A DNA stretch of 64,000 bases from Fermentimonas sp. (GTDB taxonomy: Bacteria > Bacteroidota > Bacteroidia > Bacteroidales > Dysgonomonadaceae): assembly GCA_028709385.1 (NCBI GenBank), contig JAQVXD010000004.1, positions 3,157-67,156 of the forward strand, in the 5' to 3' direction. The notes under the pieces were generated by a model that worked only from the letters and a program-made list of their open reading frames with translations, was not told where the DNA came from and ran no database searches. Shown here piece after piece: positions 43,738-52,359 of this stretch. Both the position numbers and the translations under genes were made by a program. Position 1 is the stretch's first letter; every line of letters begins with the position of its first letter.

Positions 43738-45177
43738 ATGTTAAGAGAAAGTTTTTTTGTAAGAAATGAGAGAGGTTTGTTAATTACGACGACAGCAATT
43801 GTAATTTTATTAATGCTATCATGCACCAAGGGAGAAATTGATATTTCAGGAGAAAACACTGAGGATGCAGATGAGGTAGAAGCAACATTCAACACGACAA
43901 TCAACAGTGCCACAACCAGAGCATCAGGCACGTTATGGGAAGCAGGCGATGAGATCGGATTATTTGCGGTAACAAACGGTAATTCATTATCCAATGCTTC
44001 AATTTACAACAGGTACAAAAACATCAAATATATAAATAACTCGGCAGGTGCAACGGCAAATCTAATTTCATCAGGCAACACCATCAAATTTCCGGGCACA
44101 AAAGACACTGTTGATTTCAGGGCATATTACCCCTACTCAGCCATCGGTACAATCGGCGCAACTTCATCAGAAGGAACATGGGGAACCGGCTCAGGTTCCG
44201 ATTTCGAACTTTTGATAGATGTATCGCAACAATCACCATGCTCGGCAATCGACGTAATGTTTGCAAAAGCAAAAGGCAACAACAGAGATAATCCGAGTGT
44301 AGACCTGCTATTCAACCACTCACTAAGCCAGTTCATACTAACTGTTACGGCTGAGGAAGGTATTTCGCTTGAAGGAACAGAAATAGAGATAGTAAACGCT
44401 GTCACACAAGGAACCATGAATCTGAATGACGGAACAGTAACCCCCTCCGCAGAGGTATCAGGCGACACAATAACACCGCTGGTTTCATACGATGCTGCAT
44501 TAAACAAGATTACAGCAACAGCAATATTGATTCCCGACTGGGATTTATCCACAGCTAAAGTTAACTTACAAACTGCAAATGGAACCGAATATTACTGGAA
44601 AGCAAATGAATATCAACTCCTCCCTAATACCAGAAAAGGATACGATATAAAGCTCACCTCCGAAACTGTTGAAGTTGTCGCTACAGGTACCACGATAGGC
44701 GACTGGATCGACGATTTCAGTGAAACAACCGAAATAATCCAACCCTCAGACCCGGCGGAAGGAGAACCCGGTAGTGGCGACACTGGGGGCGGCACTGGGG
44801 GCGGCACATCCGACAACCCATACACAGTTGCACAGCTGATCGATAGTGAACCCGGTTTAGAAGTATGGGTGCAGGGATTTATTATGGGAACAGCAAAACC
44901 TGACGGTTTAAATAAAATCTCTCTCCATACAGAAACTTCTGATAAAAACCTAAATAATGAAAACATTGTACTAGCAGACAACATAGCGGAAACAGATACC
45001 TCAAAAATGGCACCAATTCAATTTGGCGATGACAATGCAGGCATTGAAGTTCAAACTCAACTCAATCTCGTAAATAACAATGATTTAATCGGCAGAGAAA
45101 TAGTATTAAAATGCACAACAGGCACTGCATATAGCGTTAAAGGCGGCACCAACATTACCGAATACGAACTAAAATAA
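43738..45177 (+). CDS. Fimbrillin-like lipoprotein with C-terminal DUF6359 domain
   Basis: 479 residues. The lipobox LMLSC (Cys29) and the early block TTRASGTLWEAGDEIGLFAV are the marks of Mfa1/FimA-type fimbrillins, which are lipoproteins cut after Arg and polymerised. A Gly/Thr linker (about 345-358, DTGGGTGGGT) joins a C-terminal domain beginning NPYTVAQLIDSEPGLEVWVQ, which looks like DUF6359 (an OB-like fold). The linker DNA has a 12-bp repeat. Neither the usual fimbrial partners nor a tip gene is adjacent. It sits on the opposite strand inside the polysaccharide locus, with a terminator behind it. Confidence 0.85.
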   Translation: MLRESFFVRNERGLLITTTAIVILLMLSCTKGEIDISGENTEDADEVEATFNTTINSATTRASGTLWEAGDEIGLFAVTNGNSLSNASIYNRYKNIKYINNSAGATANLISSGNTIKFPGTKDTVDFRAYYPYSAIGTIGATSSEGTWGTGSGSDFELLIDVSQQSPCSAIDVMFAKAKGNNRDNPSVDLLFNHSLSQFILTVTAEEGISLEGTEIEIVNAVTQGTMNLNDGTVTPSAEVSGDTITPLVSYDAALNKITATAILIPDWDLSTAKVNLQTANGTEYYWKANEYQLLPNTRKGYDIKLTSETVEVVATGTTIGDWIDDFSETTEIIQPSDPAEGEPGSGDTGGGTGGGTSDNPYTVAQLIDSEPGLEVWVQGFIMGTAKPDGLNKISLHTETSDKNLNNENIVLADNIAETDTSKMAPIQFGDDNAGIEVQTQLNLVNNNDLIGREIVLKCTTGTAYSVKGGTNITEYELK

Positions 45178-45190
45178 CAAAACTAAAAAT

Positions 45191-45239
45191 AAAAAAGTTG
45201 GGACTGAAGCACAAGTGTTAACAGTCCCAACTTTTTTTT
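45191..45239. terminator. Bidirectional terminator between fimbrillin and polysaccharide genes
   Basis: A perfect 15-bp stem AAAAAAGTTGGGACT (45191-45205) and its complement at 45223-45237, 17-base loop, T run behind. Placed between convergent genes. Confidence 0.9.
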
Positions 45240-45295
45240 CTGACGTTTCACTTCAGTCATAACGGCTTGATTTTTCTCTAACTTAAGTTCAACAA

Positions 45296-46138
45296 TCATC
45301 CTTCCCATATCTGCCTTATATCCTTAAAATCAGAAATATGAACACGGTCCCCGGCATTTTCAATAAAGTATATGGGTTTCTGTCCATAGTAAGATGCCCA
45401 CGCCGAATAGGTGGAGGGCGGTCCTATAATATAATCGCATTGAGATAGCATAAACAGGTCAGATGTAGCACTCCCCTCATCCAGAGAAAAAGGGTTTAAG
45501 CCACTAAAAGCATTTAAATCAATTCTCTCGTTACTCGCCACGAACAACGCTACTGAATGATCCTGTCCTAGTTCTGCAAATATCTCTTCAATTTTTTCTC
45601 TGTATTGCTTCAACTCATAAAAATACTTCCCGTTTTTATATTCCCTGTAATCACCATAACGGATATGAAGCCCGATTACAATATCAAAATCAGCCCTGAT
45701 TTGGTTCATTTTTATCAAACAATTATCCCTGATTGCTTTGTCAGGAGTAAACATCTCTTTCAGCTCCCTGAAATATCGCTCTTTGTTTTCATTACGTTTG
45801 CCCGCAACCGTGACATGATGATATTCTATAGCCGGTATGACCGGCAGAATATTTTTGAATACTTTTACGGAAATTCTGTTTTCAAACAGTTTCTTCAGAA
45901 ATAAAATATATTTTTTGTACCCGAACAAACGGACGAAGAACTCTTTATAGAGCGGAAACTTTACAATGTGGGAATTTCTCAGATTGGGATAATCCTCAAT
46001 AGATATATCCGGGGAGAGAATGTAGATAACTTCGCTGTTTGCCAGAGCATCCGAAAAATAACGTGACCAAACCCAGAACTTATTACAGGTCTGCCCCTCT
46101 GCAGATAATATAATCTTTCTCATAATCCATTTACTCAT
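45296..46138 (-). CDS. GT11-like alpha-1,2-fucosyltransferase
   Basis: 280 residues. The donor-binding motif IGLHIRYGDYREY corresponds to HxRRGDY of GT11, and SDLFMLSQCDYIIGPPST followed by SAWASYYG matches the second family block, so a fucosyltransferase is likely; the second Arg of HxRR is Tyr here, which makes it divergent. GDP-fucose would come from gmd and fcl in the same locus. An ATG at 46123 is an alternative start. Last gene of the long minus-strand run. Confidence 0.75.
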   Translation of the reverse strand: MSKWIMRKIILSAEGQTCNKFWVWSRYFSDALANSEVIYILSPDISIEDYPNLRNSHIVKFPLYKEFFVRLFGYKKYILFLKKLFENRISVKVFKNILPVIPAIEYHHVTVAGKRNENKERYFRELKEMFTPDKAIRDNCLIKMNQIRADFDIVIGLHIRYGDYREYKNGKYFYELKQYREKIEEIFAELGQDHSVALFVASNERIDLNAFSGLNPFSLDEGSATSDLFMLSQCDYIIGPPSTYSAWASYYGQKPIYFIENAGDRVHISDFKDIRQIWEG

Positions 46139-46150
46139 GAAGTTTAATAT

Positions 46151-47305
46151 TTATAATTCAGGATTTTCCCCATTTATAAGTCGATTAATTACCGTCAACT
46201 GGTAATGAGGATTGTAGTACTTGTCGATTATTTCATTGGAATTGTTCTCTGTGATACTTCTGTCATAATTACTACTGAACCATTCCTCTATTTTATTTTT
46301 CAAATCTTCAGCATCGTTTTCTTTAAAGAAGAAGCCGTTGTAACCGCTTTCAATCGCTCCGGCCTCCGGCATTTGGTTACACATGTTATCATGTGTACAA
46401 ACGGGGGTGCCGAAACTCAGTGAATGTATAGCAGTTAATCCCACATTCCCGGGTGAAACACAGAGATCGGATTTTGATAAAAATTTCCCGATTTCTCTTT
46501 CGTCATAGCAGGCACCCGTAAAGTGGAGCCATTTGTTCTCGATGCCCTGCTTGCCCATTTGTTCCAGATTTTGCCTTTCCACACCGTCACCCATAATCAC
46601 AAGGTTCACTTTAGTCGAGTCTGCGTTAATACGATTTGCCGCCTCCACAAGCAAATCCAGTCTTTTCACCGGTGTTAATCTTCCTACAAAAATAAGAATC
46701 GGCAGATCCGGATTTCCAAAAAAGGGAAACACCTCTGCCTTTTCAATAGTGCGAAATTCATCCCGCAACTTCAGATGAGTATCGTAATCCAGAGAATTGA
46801 ACACAACATGCAGTTTATTCGCGGGGAATCCTTGCTGCACCATCAGCTTCTTTGCCCTCCTTTCATATAGCAAGTGCGAGTGAGCCAAGCGAAACAACAT
46901 TTTTTTCAACATCAAACGATATTTACTTTCTCCTCCGAGCAAACCATGACTCCAGAAAGCAACCTGTATCCCTCGCATGCGACAAACCATCACGGCAATC
47001 CAAGTGGACAAGCGCGAAATCTCCCCTAAAAAGATTGCATGCTCAAAATCACCTTTGATGCAGTGATGTATGAGCCCCACCTGCCATATTTGTTTCTTCC
47101 CTATCCACCGATACGCTTTTAGCTTGTGCAACCGCTCTTTTTTTGAGGAAAAATCTGTCTCGCTAAAATCAATAGGCCTGATACCACTTTTACTGTCGTC
47201 ACTATAAAAAAAATGGGCATTCCAGATATTGTTATTAAGTAGAGTTTTCCATAAAGGAGCTCTATAGTGAGGTGCAATATTAGTAACAAAGTAAACAGTT
47301 CCCAT
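46151..47305 (-). CDS. Family 4 glycosyltransferase
   Basis: 384 residues of GT-B fold. The C-terminal part carries LPILIFVGRLTPVKRLDLLVEA, VIMGDGVERQNLEQ and the Glu-containing region SPGNVGLTAIHSLSFGTPVC, in which the usual E-x7-E is altered. It transfers an activated sugar to the growing oligosaccharide on the inner face of the membrane. Acceptor and donor cannot be read. 12 bases separate it from the fucosyltransferase gene and from the GNAT gene. Confidence 0.88.
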   Translation of the reverse strand: MGTVYFVTNIAPHYRAPLWKTLLNNNIWNAHFFYSDDSKSGIRPIDFSETDFSSKKERLHKLKAYRWIGKKQIWQVGLIHHCIKGDFEHAIFLGEISRLSTWIAVMVCRMRGIQVAFWSHGLLGGESKYRLMLKKMLFRLAHSHLLYERRAKKLMVQQGFPANKLHVVFNSLDYDTHLKLRDEFRTIEKAEVFPFFGNPDLPILIFVGRLTPVKRLDLLVEAANRINADSTKVNLVIMGDGVERQNLEQMGKQGIENKWLHFTGACYDEREIGKFLSKSDLCVSPGNVGLTAIHSLSFGTPVCTHDNMCNQMPEAGAIESGYNGFFFKENDAEDLKNKIEEWFSSNYDRSITENNSNEIIDKYYNPHYQLTVINRLINGENPEL

Positions 47306-47317
47306 CTGATCTTTAAT

Positions 47318-47788
47318 TTAAAAATAGTATCGCATGCGTATTATTAAATCATCCACATCTAATTCTTTAACGAATCCAAACCGTCTGTGTAATTTGTACG
47401 AGAGGGCATTATCTCTACGCATATTAGCGTAAACGGAGGAAAGCCCTAAATCACGTGCATTATCCAGCGTTGCCTGCATCATATCCGCGCCTATAGCTTT
47501 ACCCCAATATTTTTTCTCACCTATATAGCCAAAAATCTCGCCGTCTGTACCGTTGATATTTTTAATCCCTATCACGCCGATTGGTTCCTCGTCACGCCAG
47601 ACACCAACGACGAAGTAATCTTTTCTGTCTTTTAAACTGCGAAACCATTCTTCCTGTGCCTCTTTGTTCATATCAGTGACATTCATAATCTTCTTTATCT
47701 CCGGATCGTTCAGCCACTCCCACGACTTTTCGAGTATTATTCTGTCATACTCTTTGTACTGTACTTTTATGATTGTTCTGTATTCCAT
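47318..47788 (-). CDS. GNAT family acetyltransferase
   Basis: 156 residues of GNAT fold, RimJ/RimL-like, with the CoA-binding part around IGEKKYWGKAIGADMMQATLD and the later NALSYKLHRRFGFVKE. In polysaccharide loci such enzymes usually acetylate an amino sugar nucleotide; in this setting it could also load the ACP-linked chemistry that follows. Substrate unknown. Confidence 0.85.
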   Translation of the reverse strand: MEYRTIIKVQYKEYDRIILEKSWEWLNDPEIKKIMNVTDMNKEAQEEWFRSLKDRKDYFVVGVWRDEEPIGVIGIKNINGTDGEIFGYIGEKKYWGKAIGADMMQATLDNARDLGLSSVYANMRRDNALSYKLHRRFGFVKELDVDDLIIRMRYYF

Positions 47789-47844
47789 TACAAATTGTTT
47801 TAAATTCTTACTCTTTCTACTGTTTCTTTACACCTTTTGATGAA

Positions 47845-48090
47845 CTATACATTTAGCTTTGAACAGAGGCTATCCAAAAGCTCTCCCACATTCTTCCAGG
47901 AAAGTATCTCTTTGGAAGAGAATTTCACCTTGAATCTTTTCTCGATAGCCACGATCAATTGTATATGGGTCAGTGAATCCCATCCATCTACATCATTGGC
48001 TGTGGTATCGCGTTTAAGAGTAAGCGACTCTTCATCAAGTACATCCCTGAAAATATCTTGCACCCGGTTCATTATTTTTTCTTCTTCCAT
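47845..48090 (-). CDS. Acyl carrier protein
   Basis: 81 residues, with the phosphopantetheine site DGWDSLTHIQ (Ser39). It is a dedicated carrier: it is placed between an FkbH-like gene and a GNAT gene, not with fatty-acid genes. It probably holds an acyl group destined for the polysaccharide. A phosphopantetheinyl transferase is not in the window, so the housekeeping one must serve. Confidence 0.92.
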   Translation of the reverse strand: MEEEKIMNRVQDIFRDVLDEESLTLKRDTTANDVDGWDSLTHIQLIVAIEKRFKVKFSSKEILSWKNVGELLDSLCSKLNV

Positions 48091-48091
48091 T

Positions 48092-48187
48092 GGTTATTTT
48101 ATAATTTAAATAGGCTGTTTAGTAATTTAAACTGGTTGTTTAGTAATTTAAATTTGTTGTTTATAGTTTAAACTGGTTGTTTATAGT
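48092..48187. repeat. About five imperfect tandem units of 20-21 bp
   Basis: Units of the type GGTTGTTTAGTAATTTAAACT run from about 48092 to the stop of the FkbH-like gene. Copies at 48113, 48134, 48155 and 48175 agree at most positions. They fill the gap between the FkbH-like and ACP genes. Confidence 0.7.
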
Positions 48188-49915
48188 TTATACAGTGGTG
48201 ATATAACACTCTTTTTTCTGGTAGTCAGCCACATCGAGAACAAAAAGATGACGTCCGTTTTCATTTGAGGGCACAAATCCAAGCCGACTGTAATGATCTT
48301 GAACCATACTGTTCTTGGCAGTGGGAATATACTCTCCCACGATATTTTCAAACCCGTCACGTTTGGCATAATCCACAATTGTGTTCAGCGTAAAATGCTC
48401 CATTCCCCGTTTTAGTATGCGGCAGCTCATTAACCAGGTATCAATGAAAAGTGTCTTTTTATCTTTTTTCTCGAGAATAACGACACAAATCAAACCATTA
48501 TCCCCGAATTTGTCAGTAAGGGTGAAACTGAAGTTCTGAAAACGGGGATCTCGCGACAACTTTTCAATATCAGCTACTGTGTATCGTATTGTGCGCAGAT
48601 TAAACTGATTACTGCGTTGGGATAATTGCGATACCCTGGGTGTGTTGAACGAGTTGAATGGTCTCACTTCAGATTTCATGTTAAGACTTTTCAGGAAATC
48701 TGCTTCATTGGTAAAGTTTATTTGCGTGGCCACACGTTCTGCATCCACCTGGTACTGCCTGGTTCTTTCGGCATCGGCATTCGAAAAGGCGGCTGTTTCG
48801 AAAAGATTTAAACTATAGAGATATTCCAGGTACTCTGCGGGATCTTCGGGAAGTTCGGGAACCATAACTTCCGGCAGATTTTCACGAACAATATTTCTCT
48901 CGAAAGGGTTATCGTCTAAGAAAACCATGGAGTCGTACCCGATATTCAGTATCGATTGTATTCGCCTGATATTATCTGCCTTGTTCTCCCAGTTTGCGAT
49001 AAAAACAGCAATGTCATCTAATTTCAACACCATCTCCGGATGCTTCAGGAACGGCTCTTTGGCTGTTTCCTCATTATTTTTGGAGCACACGGCAATAATG
49101 ATTCCCCTGTTTTTCAGCTTCAAAACCCATTGCTGAAATTCGGTAAACGCTTTTCCTATTCCTAACTCGTGTCCCAGTTCAAGCTTTTCATACCCGTCGT
49201 CGCCCACTACTCCTCCCCACAGGGTATTGTCGAGGTCTAGTATTAAACATTTCTTAAATTTCCCATGTAAAGCCGAGATAACATCGAGCGCACTTGCTGT
49301 AACATAAGGTATGGCATCGAGCGACAACACCATCTCGCTGCCGATATATACTGCCGGATGAAACATGGCATCCCTACCCATTTTATTTTGTATTGAAGCG
49401 ATATCGTTAATAAAAAGATTGGTGTTGGCCACACTGCACTCCATGAGCATCAGGTTGAGTTTTCGAACCTGGTAGGTGAACGACCGCTCTGTCTTGTTCG
49501 CGTAATTCCCGAAAACGGTATCGTCAATCTCGGGGTAATTGAAGTAGATAAGCCGCGATTTGACCATTGCAGCGATGGTCTTCACGAATTCGATCCGCTC
49601 GTCTGCCAGTGTATGCTGCTGTTCCGGTGGCAGATTATTAAAAGCAGAGAGAAGTTTATGAGTTGACTGAAACACGATAATGTATTCCGGGTCAAAAGTA
49701 TAGAGGTCGGAATCAGGGTCAAGCAACTGTCGCTCCACTTGATTGTAATCGGCCTCAAACAGATCGATGTTAAAGCCTCTTTCGATTGCTGTACCTTTCA
49801 GCGCAGTTGCCAGGAATTGTGTAGCGGTATCCCCCAGCAGGGCTGCTTTGATGGTTGGCATCAAAGATGTATCCTTCTTCAGATTCTTTTGTAACGTACT
49901 AAAATTGCTAATCAT
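48188..49915 (-). CDS. FkbH-like HAD-IIIC family protein
   Basis: 575 residues. An N-terminal SGNH-like or variable part (1-200) is followed by the HAD-IIIC domain with catalytic LDLDNTLWGGVVGDDG (Asp227, Asp229) and CSKNN, and a C-terminal GNAT-like part (about 430-560, TLNTIVDYAKRDGFE). In known systems FkbH converts 1,3-bisphosphoglycerate into glyceryl-ACP. Adjacent ACP supports a like reaction. Start ATG overlaps the stop of the SGNH gene by 8 bases. Confidence 0.9.
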   Translation of the reverse strand: MISNFSTLQKNLKKDTSLMPTIKAALLGDTATQFLATALKGTAIERGFNIDLFEADYNQVERQLLDPDSDLYTFDPEYIIVFQSTHKLLSAFNNLPPEQQHTLADERIEFVKTIAAMVKSRLIYFNYPEIDDTVFGNYANKTERSFTYQVRKLNLMLMECSVANTNLFINDIASIQNKMGRDAMFHPAVYIGSEMVLSLDAIPYVTASALDVISALHGKFKKCLILDLDNTLWGGVVGDDGYEKLELGHELGIGKAFTEFQQWVLKLKNRGIIIAVCSKNNEETAKEPFLKHPEMVLKLDDIAVFIANWENKADNIRRIQSILNIGYDSMVFLDDNPFERNIVRENLPEVMVPELPEDPAEYLEYLYSLNLFETAAFSNADAERTRQYQVDAERVATQINFTNEADFLKSLNMKSEVRPFNSFNTPRVSQLSQRSNQFNLRTIRYTVADIEKLSRDPRFQNFSFTLTDKFGDNGLICVVILEKKDKKTLFIDTWLMSCRILKRGMEHFTLNTIVDYAKRDGFENIVGEYIPTAKNSMVQDHYSRLGFVPSNENGRHLFVLDVADYQKKECYITTV

Positions 49916-50891
49916 TTACAAGTAAATTTTTAGTCATATATGGAGATGATTGATGTTCCATGATGCTGTCCAAGAGTAACGTAAACTTCTTCGTTCCTTT
50001 CTCATTTAAATGACTGGCATCGTAGAAATCTTCATCGCTGAACCTGGGGTCGTCCGAAAAATCAAAATACTGCACGTTGTCATATTCTTTTGCAAAATAG
50101 GTGCAGAAATCTCTTTGTTGTTTCAGGAACTCACTGTTTTGAGTATCCCTGTAAGAGACATAGAGCGGCACGTTAATCAGAAGCACTTTAATGCCTCTTT
50201 CCGCACTTTTCCTGATTATCTCTTCTATATATTGCCGATTTTGTCCGATAAGGCTGTCTTGCGCGGCTTCTGTAATTAATGCATTATGGCGGGATGCATC
50301 CAATTCACCGTTATCCCAGTTATCTGCCCGGTTTTTTAAAGTGTAATGAAGCCCCTGGCCGTTTTCTTTTACGGCTACATTGGTTACCTCTTTCAGTCCC
50401 AGCAGTCTCAAAAACCCGCCGGCAGCTCGTTTAAACGTTGAGATGTCACGAAAATAAAGTTCATAATTATACTTCCCCTGCCATTTGTAAAAGTTGCCTC
50501 CGTAATGAATATTGTAATATTTTACACGCCACCACTCCGGACTGTTTTCCATATCCCCGAAGGGGCTCCAGAAATCAATACCCATGATCACATACTCGAG
50601 CGAAGGCATCCGGTCGATATATTTATTATAAATGAAATGATCGTATTTCAGGGACTGGGAAAAATGTGCCGCATTAAATCCTTTGCTGCTAAAATAAGCA
50701 GGGTCCACATCATACAGGATGGTAGAAGCACCAAGAGCAAGAATCTCCACATCCCGGCTGTTTTCTGTCAGCCATTGATTCTTAAAAGAATAATCATTGG
50801 GTATTTTTCTTAATGAATACTCCGCAACCGCAGCTATCAAGAATGCGGGGAGTAAAAAGAAGAAAACCATCTCTGTTAAATAATTCTTCAT
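49908..50891 (-). CDS. SGNH/GDSL-like membrane-anchored protein
   Basis: 327 residues with an N-terminal membrane helix (about 7-25), then the nucleophile block ILALGASTILY (Ser56) and, late, DASHLNEKG (Asp291, His294), so the SGNH catalytic set is visible. Proteins of this kind (DltD, AlgX/AlgJ-like) pair with MBOAT proteins and pass an acyl group to the polysaccharide outside the membrane. The MBOAT gene lies immediately upstream, 5 bases away. Confidence 0.85.
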   Translation of the reverse strand: MKNYLTEMVFFFLLPAFLIAAVAEYSLRKIPNDYSFKNQWLTENSRDVEILALGASTILYDVDPAYFSSKGFNAAHFSQSLKYDHFIYNKYIDRMPSLEYVIMGIDFWSPFGDMENSPEWWRVKYYNIHYGGNFYKWQGKYNYELYFRDISTFKRAAGGFLRLLGLKEVTNVAVKENGQGLHYTLKNRADNWDNGELDASRHNALITEAAQDSLIGQNRQYIEEIIRKSAERGIKVLLINVPLYVSYRDTQNSEFLKQQRDFCTYFAKEYDNVQYFDFSDDPRFSDEDFYDASHLNEKGTKKFTLLLDSIMEHQSSPYMTKNLLVND

Positions 50892-50896
50892 AGCGG

Positions 50897-52348
50897 TCAG
50901 AATTGCATATAGATAAATATCTGCTCCTCTCCACTGAATAACACAGTGATAATCAGCAACACCCAGTATATAGCAAACCGGGCTGCTTTTTTAGGAACCA
51001 GTATGTCAATTTGCAAGGCGTATTCCTTGTCCCGCTGCTTCCATTCGGCGATAAGTACCAGTATCATGAAAAACAGGGATAGTGAGAGCATCCGTAATCC
51101 CTCAGCAGTTAATGCGGTTAGGTTCGAAAACTGGAATAGTCCTTTCACGAAAACGACTGCCTGTCCAACCGATGGCGCATTGAAAATGATTAACCCGAAA
51201 GCAACCAGTAAATAGGTTCCCATCATTTTCAACAAATCACTACTGAGAGGCAGTCCGTAGCGGTCAGCCCTCAGTTTTTTATTCCCGGAGAAAGATCCGG
51301 AAAGCACCAGGGGTATAAACAGCAATCCATGGTATAATCCGAAAACAGCGTAGGTCCAGTTTGCACCGTGCCAAATTCCAATTACGATCATATTGATAAT
51401 AATTGCCAGTAAAAGTCCCGTGGTTCCCCATTGCCTGAAGCGCACATTAAGAGGCATAAACACATAGTCGGTCACCCAAGAGGTAAGCGACATATGCCAC
51501 GAACGCCAGTACTCGGCCACATTACGTGCAAAGAAAGGATACCTGAAGTTTACAGCCACTCTGATACCCAGAATTTTGCCCACTCCGATCGCCATATCAG
51601 AATATCCCGAAAAATCGGCATAAAGCTGCAAGGGGAAAACCAGTGCTGCAATCAGCAGGGTGGTTGCATTTTGGCCTGTCACATCTCCCCAGACACTTCC
51701 CAAAAACAATCCCATGTTATCGGCGATGACCATCTTCTTGAACATTCCCCACAGAACCTGACGCGTTCCATCCATCGCCAGATCGTAGTCGAAAAGTCGA
51801 GGCGACTTCAACTGTGGTATAAAATAATTTGGTCGGTCAATTGGTCCGGCTAATAGTGTAGGGAAAAAGGCTATAAAAGCGGCAAAGGCGACAAAATCGT
51901 GCTCGGGTTCTATTTTCCCGCGATTTATCTCTATCAGGTAACTGATTAAACGGAAAGTGAAGAAGCTTATCCCCAAAGGGAAGATGATACTCAGTGTATT
52001 GGGGTTAACCTGCAGTCCGGCTGCAGTGATCAGATCGGCAAATGAATCGATAAAAAAATTGAGGTATTTAAAATAAAACAGCATCCCCACTCCAGCTATG
52101 ACACCTGACGCTGTCAGGAGCGAAGCTGTCTTTGAAGCACTCTTCTGGATCATGATCCCCAGCAGGTAAAAGACCACCGTGGAGATTAATAACACCGGAA
52201 GCATCTTCAAATCGGCAACCCCGTAAAACACGCAGCTTGCCGCGAGCAGCAAGGTGTTCTGTGCGTAGGTTTTATTTCTCAGGGGGAAATAATAAACCAC
52301 GAACAAAACAGTAAAGAAGAACAGAAAACTGAATGAATTAATAACCAT
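50897..52348 (-). CDS. MBOAT family O-acyltransferase (AlgI-like)
   Basis: 483 residues with about 11 membrane helices. The family blocks YADFSGYSDMAIGVGKILGI, EYWRSWHMSLTSWVTDYVFM and IGIWHGANW are present with both His residues. AlgI-type proteins move an acyl group from a cytoplasmic donor to a periplasmic acceptor. The likely donor here is the acyl-ACP made by the FkbH-like and ACP proteins. A TTG two codons upstream was rejected for the ATG at 52348. Confidence 0.93.
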   Translation of the reverse strand: MVINSFSFLFFFTVLFVVYYFPLRNKTYAQNTLLLAASCVFYGVADLKMLPVLLISTVVFYLLGIMIQKSASKTASLLTASGVIAGVGMLFYFKYLNFFIDSFADLITAAGLQVNPNTLSIIFPLGISFFTFRLISYLIEINRGKIEPEHDFVAFAAFIAFFPTLLAGPIDRPNYFIPQLKSPRLFDYDLAMDGTRQVLWGMFKKMVIADNMGLFLGSVWGDVTGQNATTLLIAALVFPLQLYADFSGYSDMAIGVGKILGIRVAVNFRYPFFARNVAEYWRSWHMSLTSWVTDYVFMPLNVRFRQWGTTGLLLAIIINMIVIGIWHGANWTYAVFGLYHGLLFIPLVLSGSFSGNKKLRADRYGLPLSSDLLKMMGTYLLVAFGLIIFNAPSVGQAVVFVKGLFQFSNLTALTAEGLRMLSLSLFFMILVLIAEWKQRDKEYALQIDILVPKKAARFAIYWVLLIITVLFSGEEQIFIYMQF

Positions 52349-52359
52349 ATTCAATTAAT

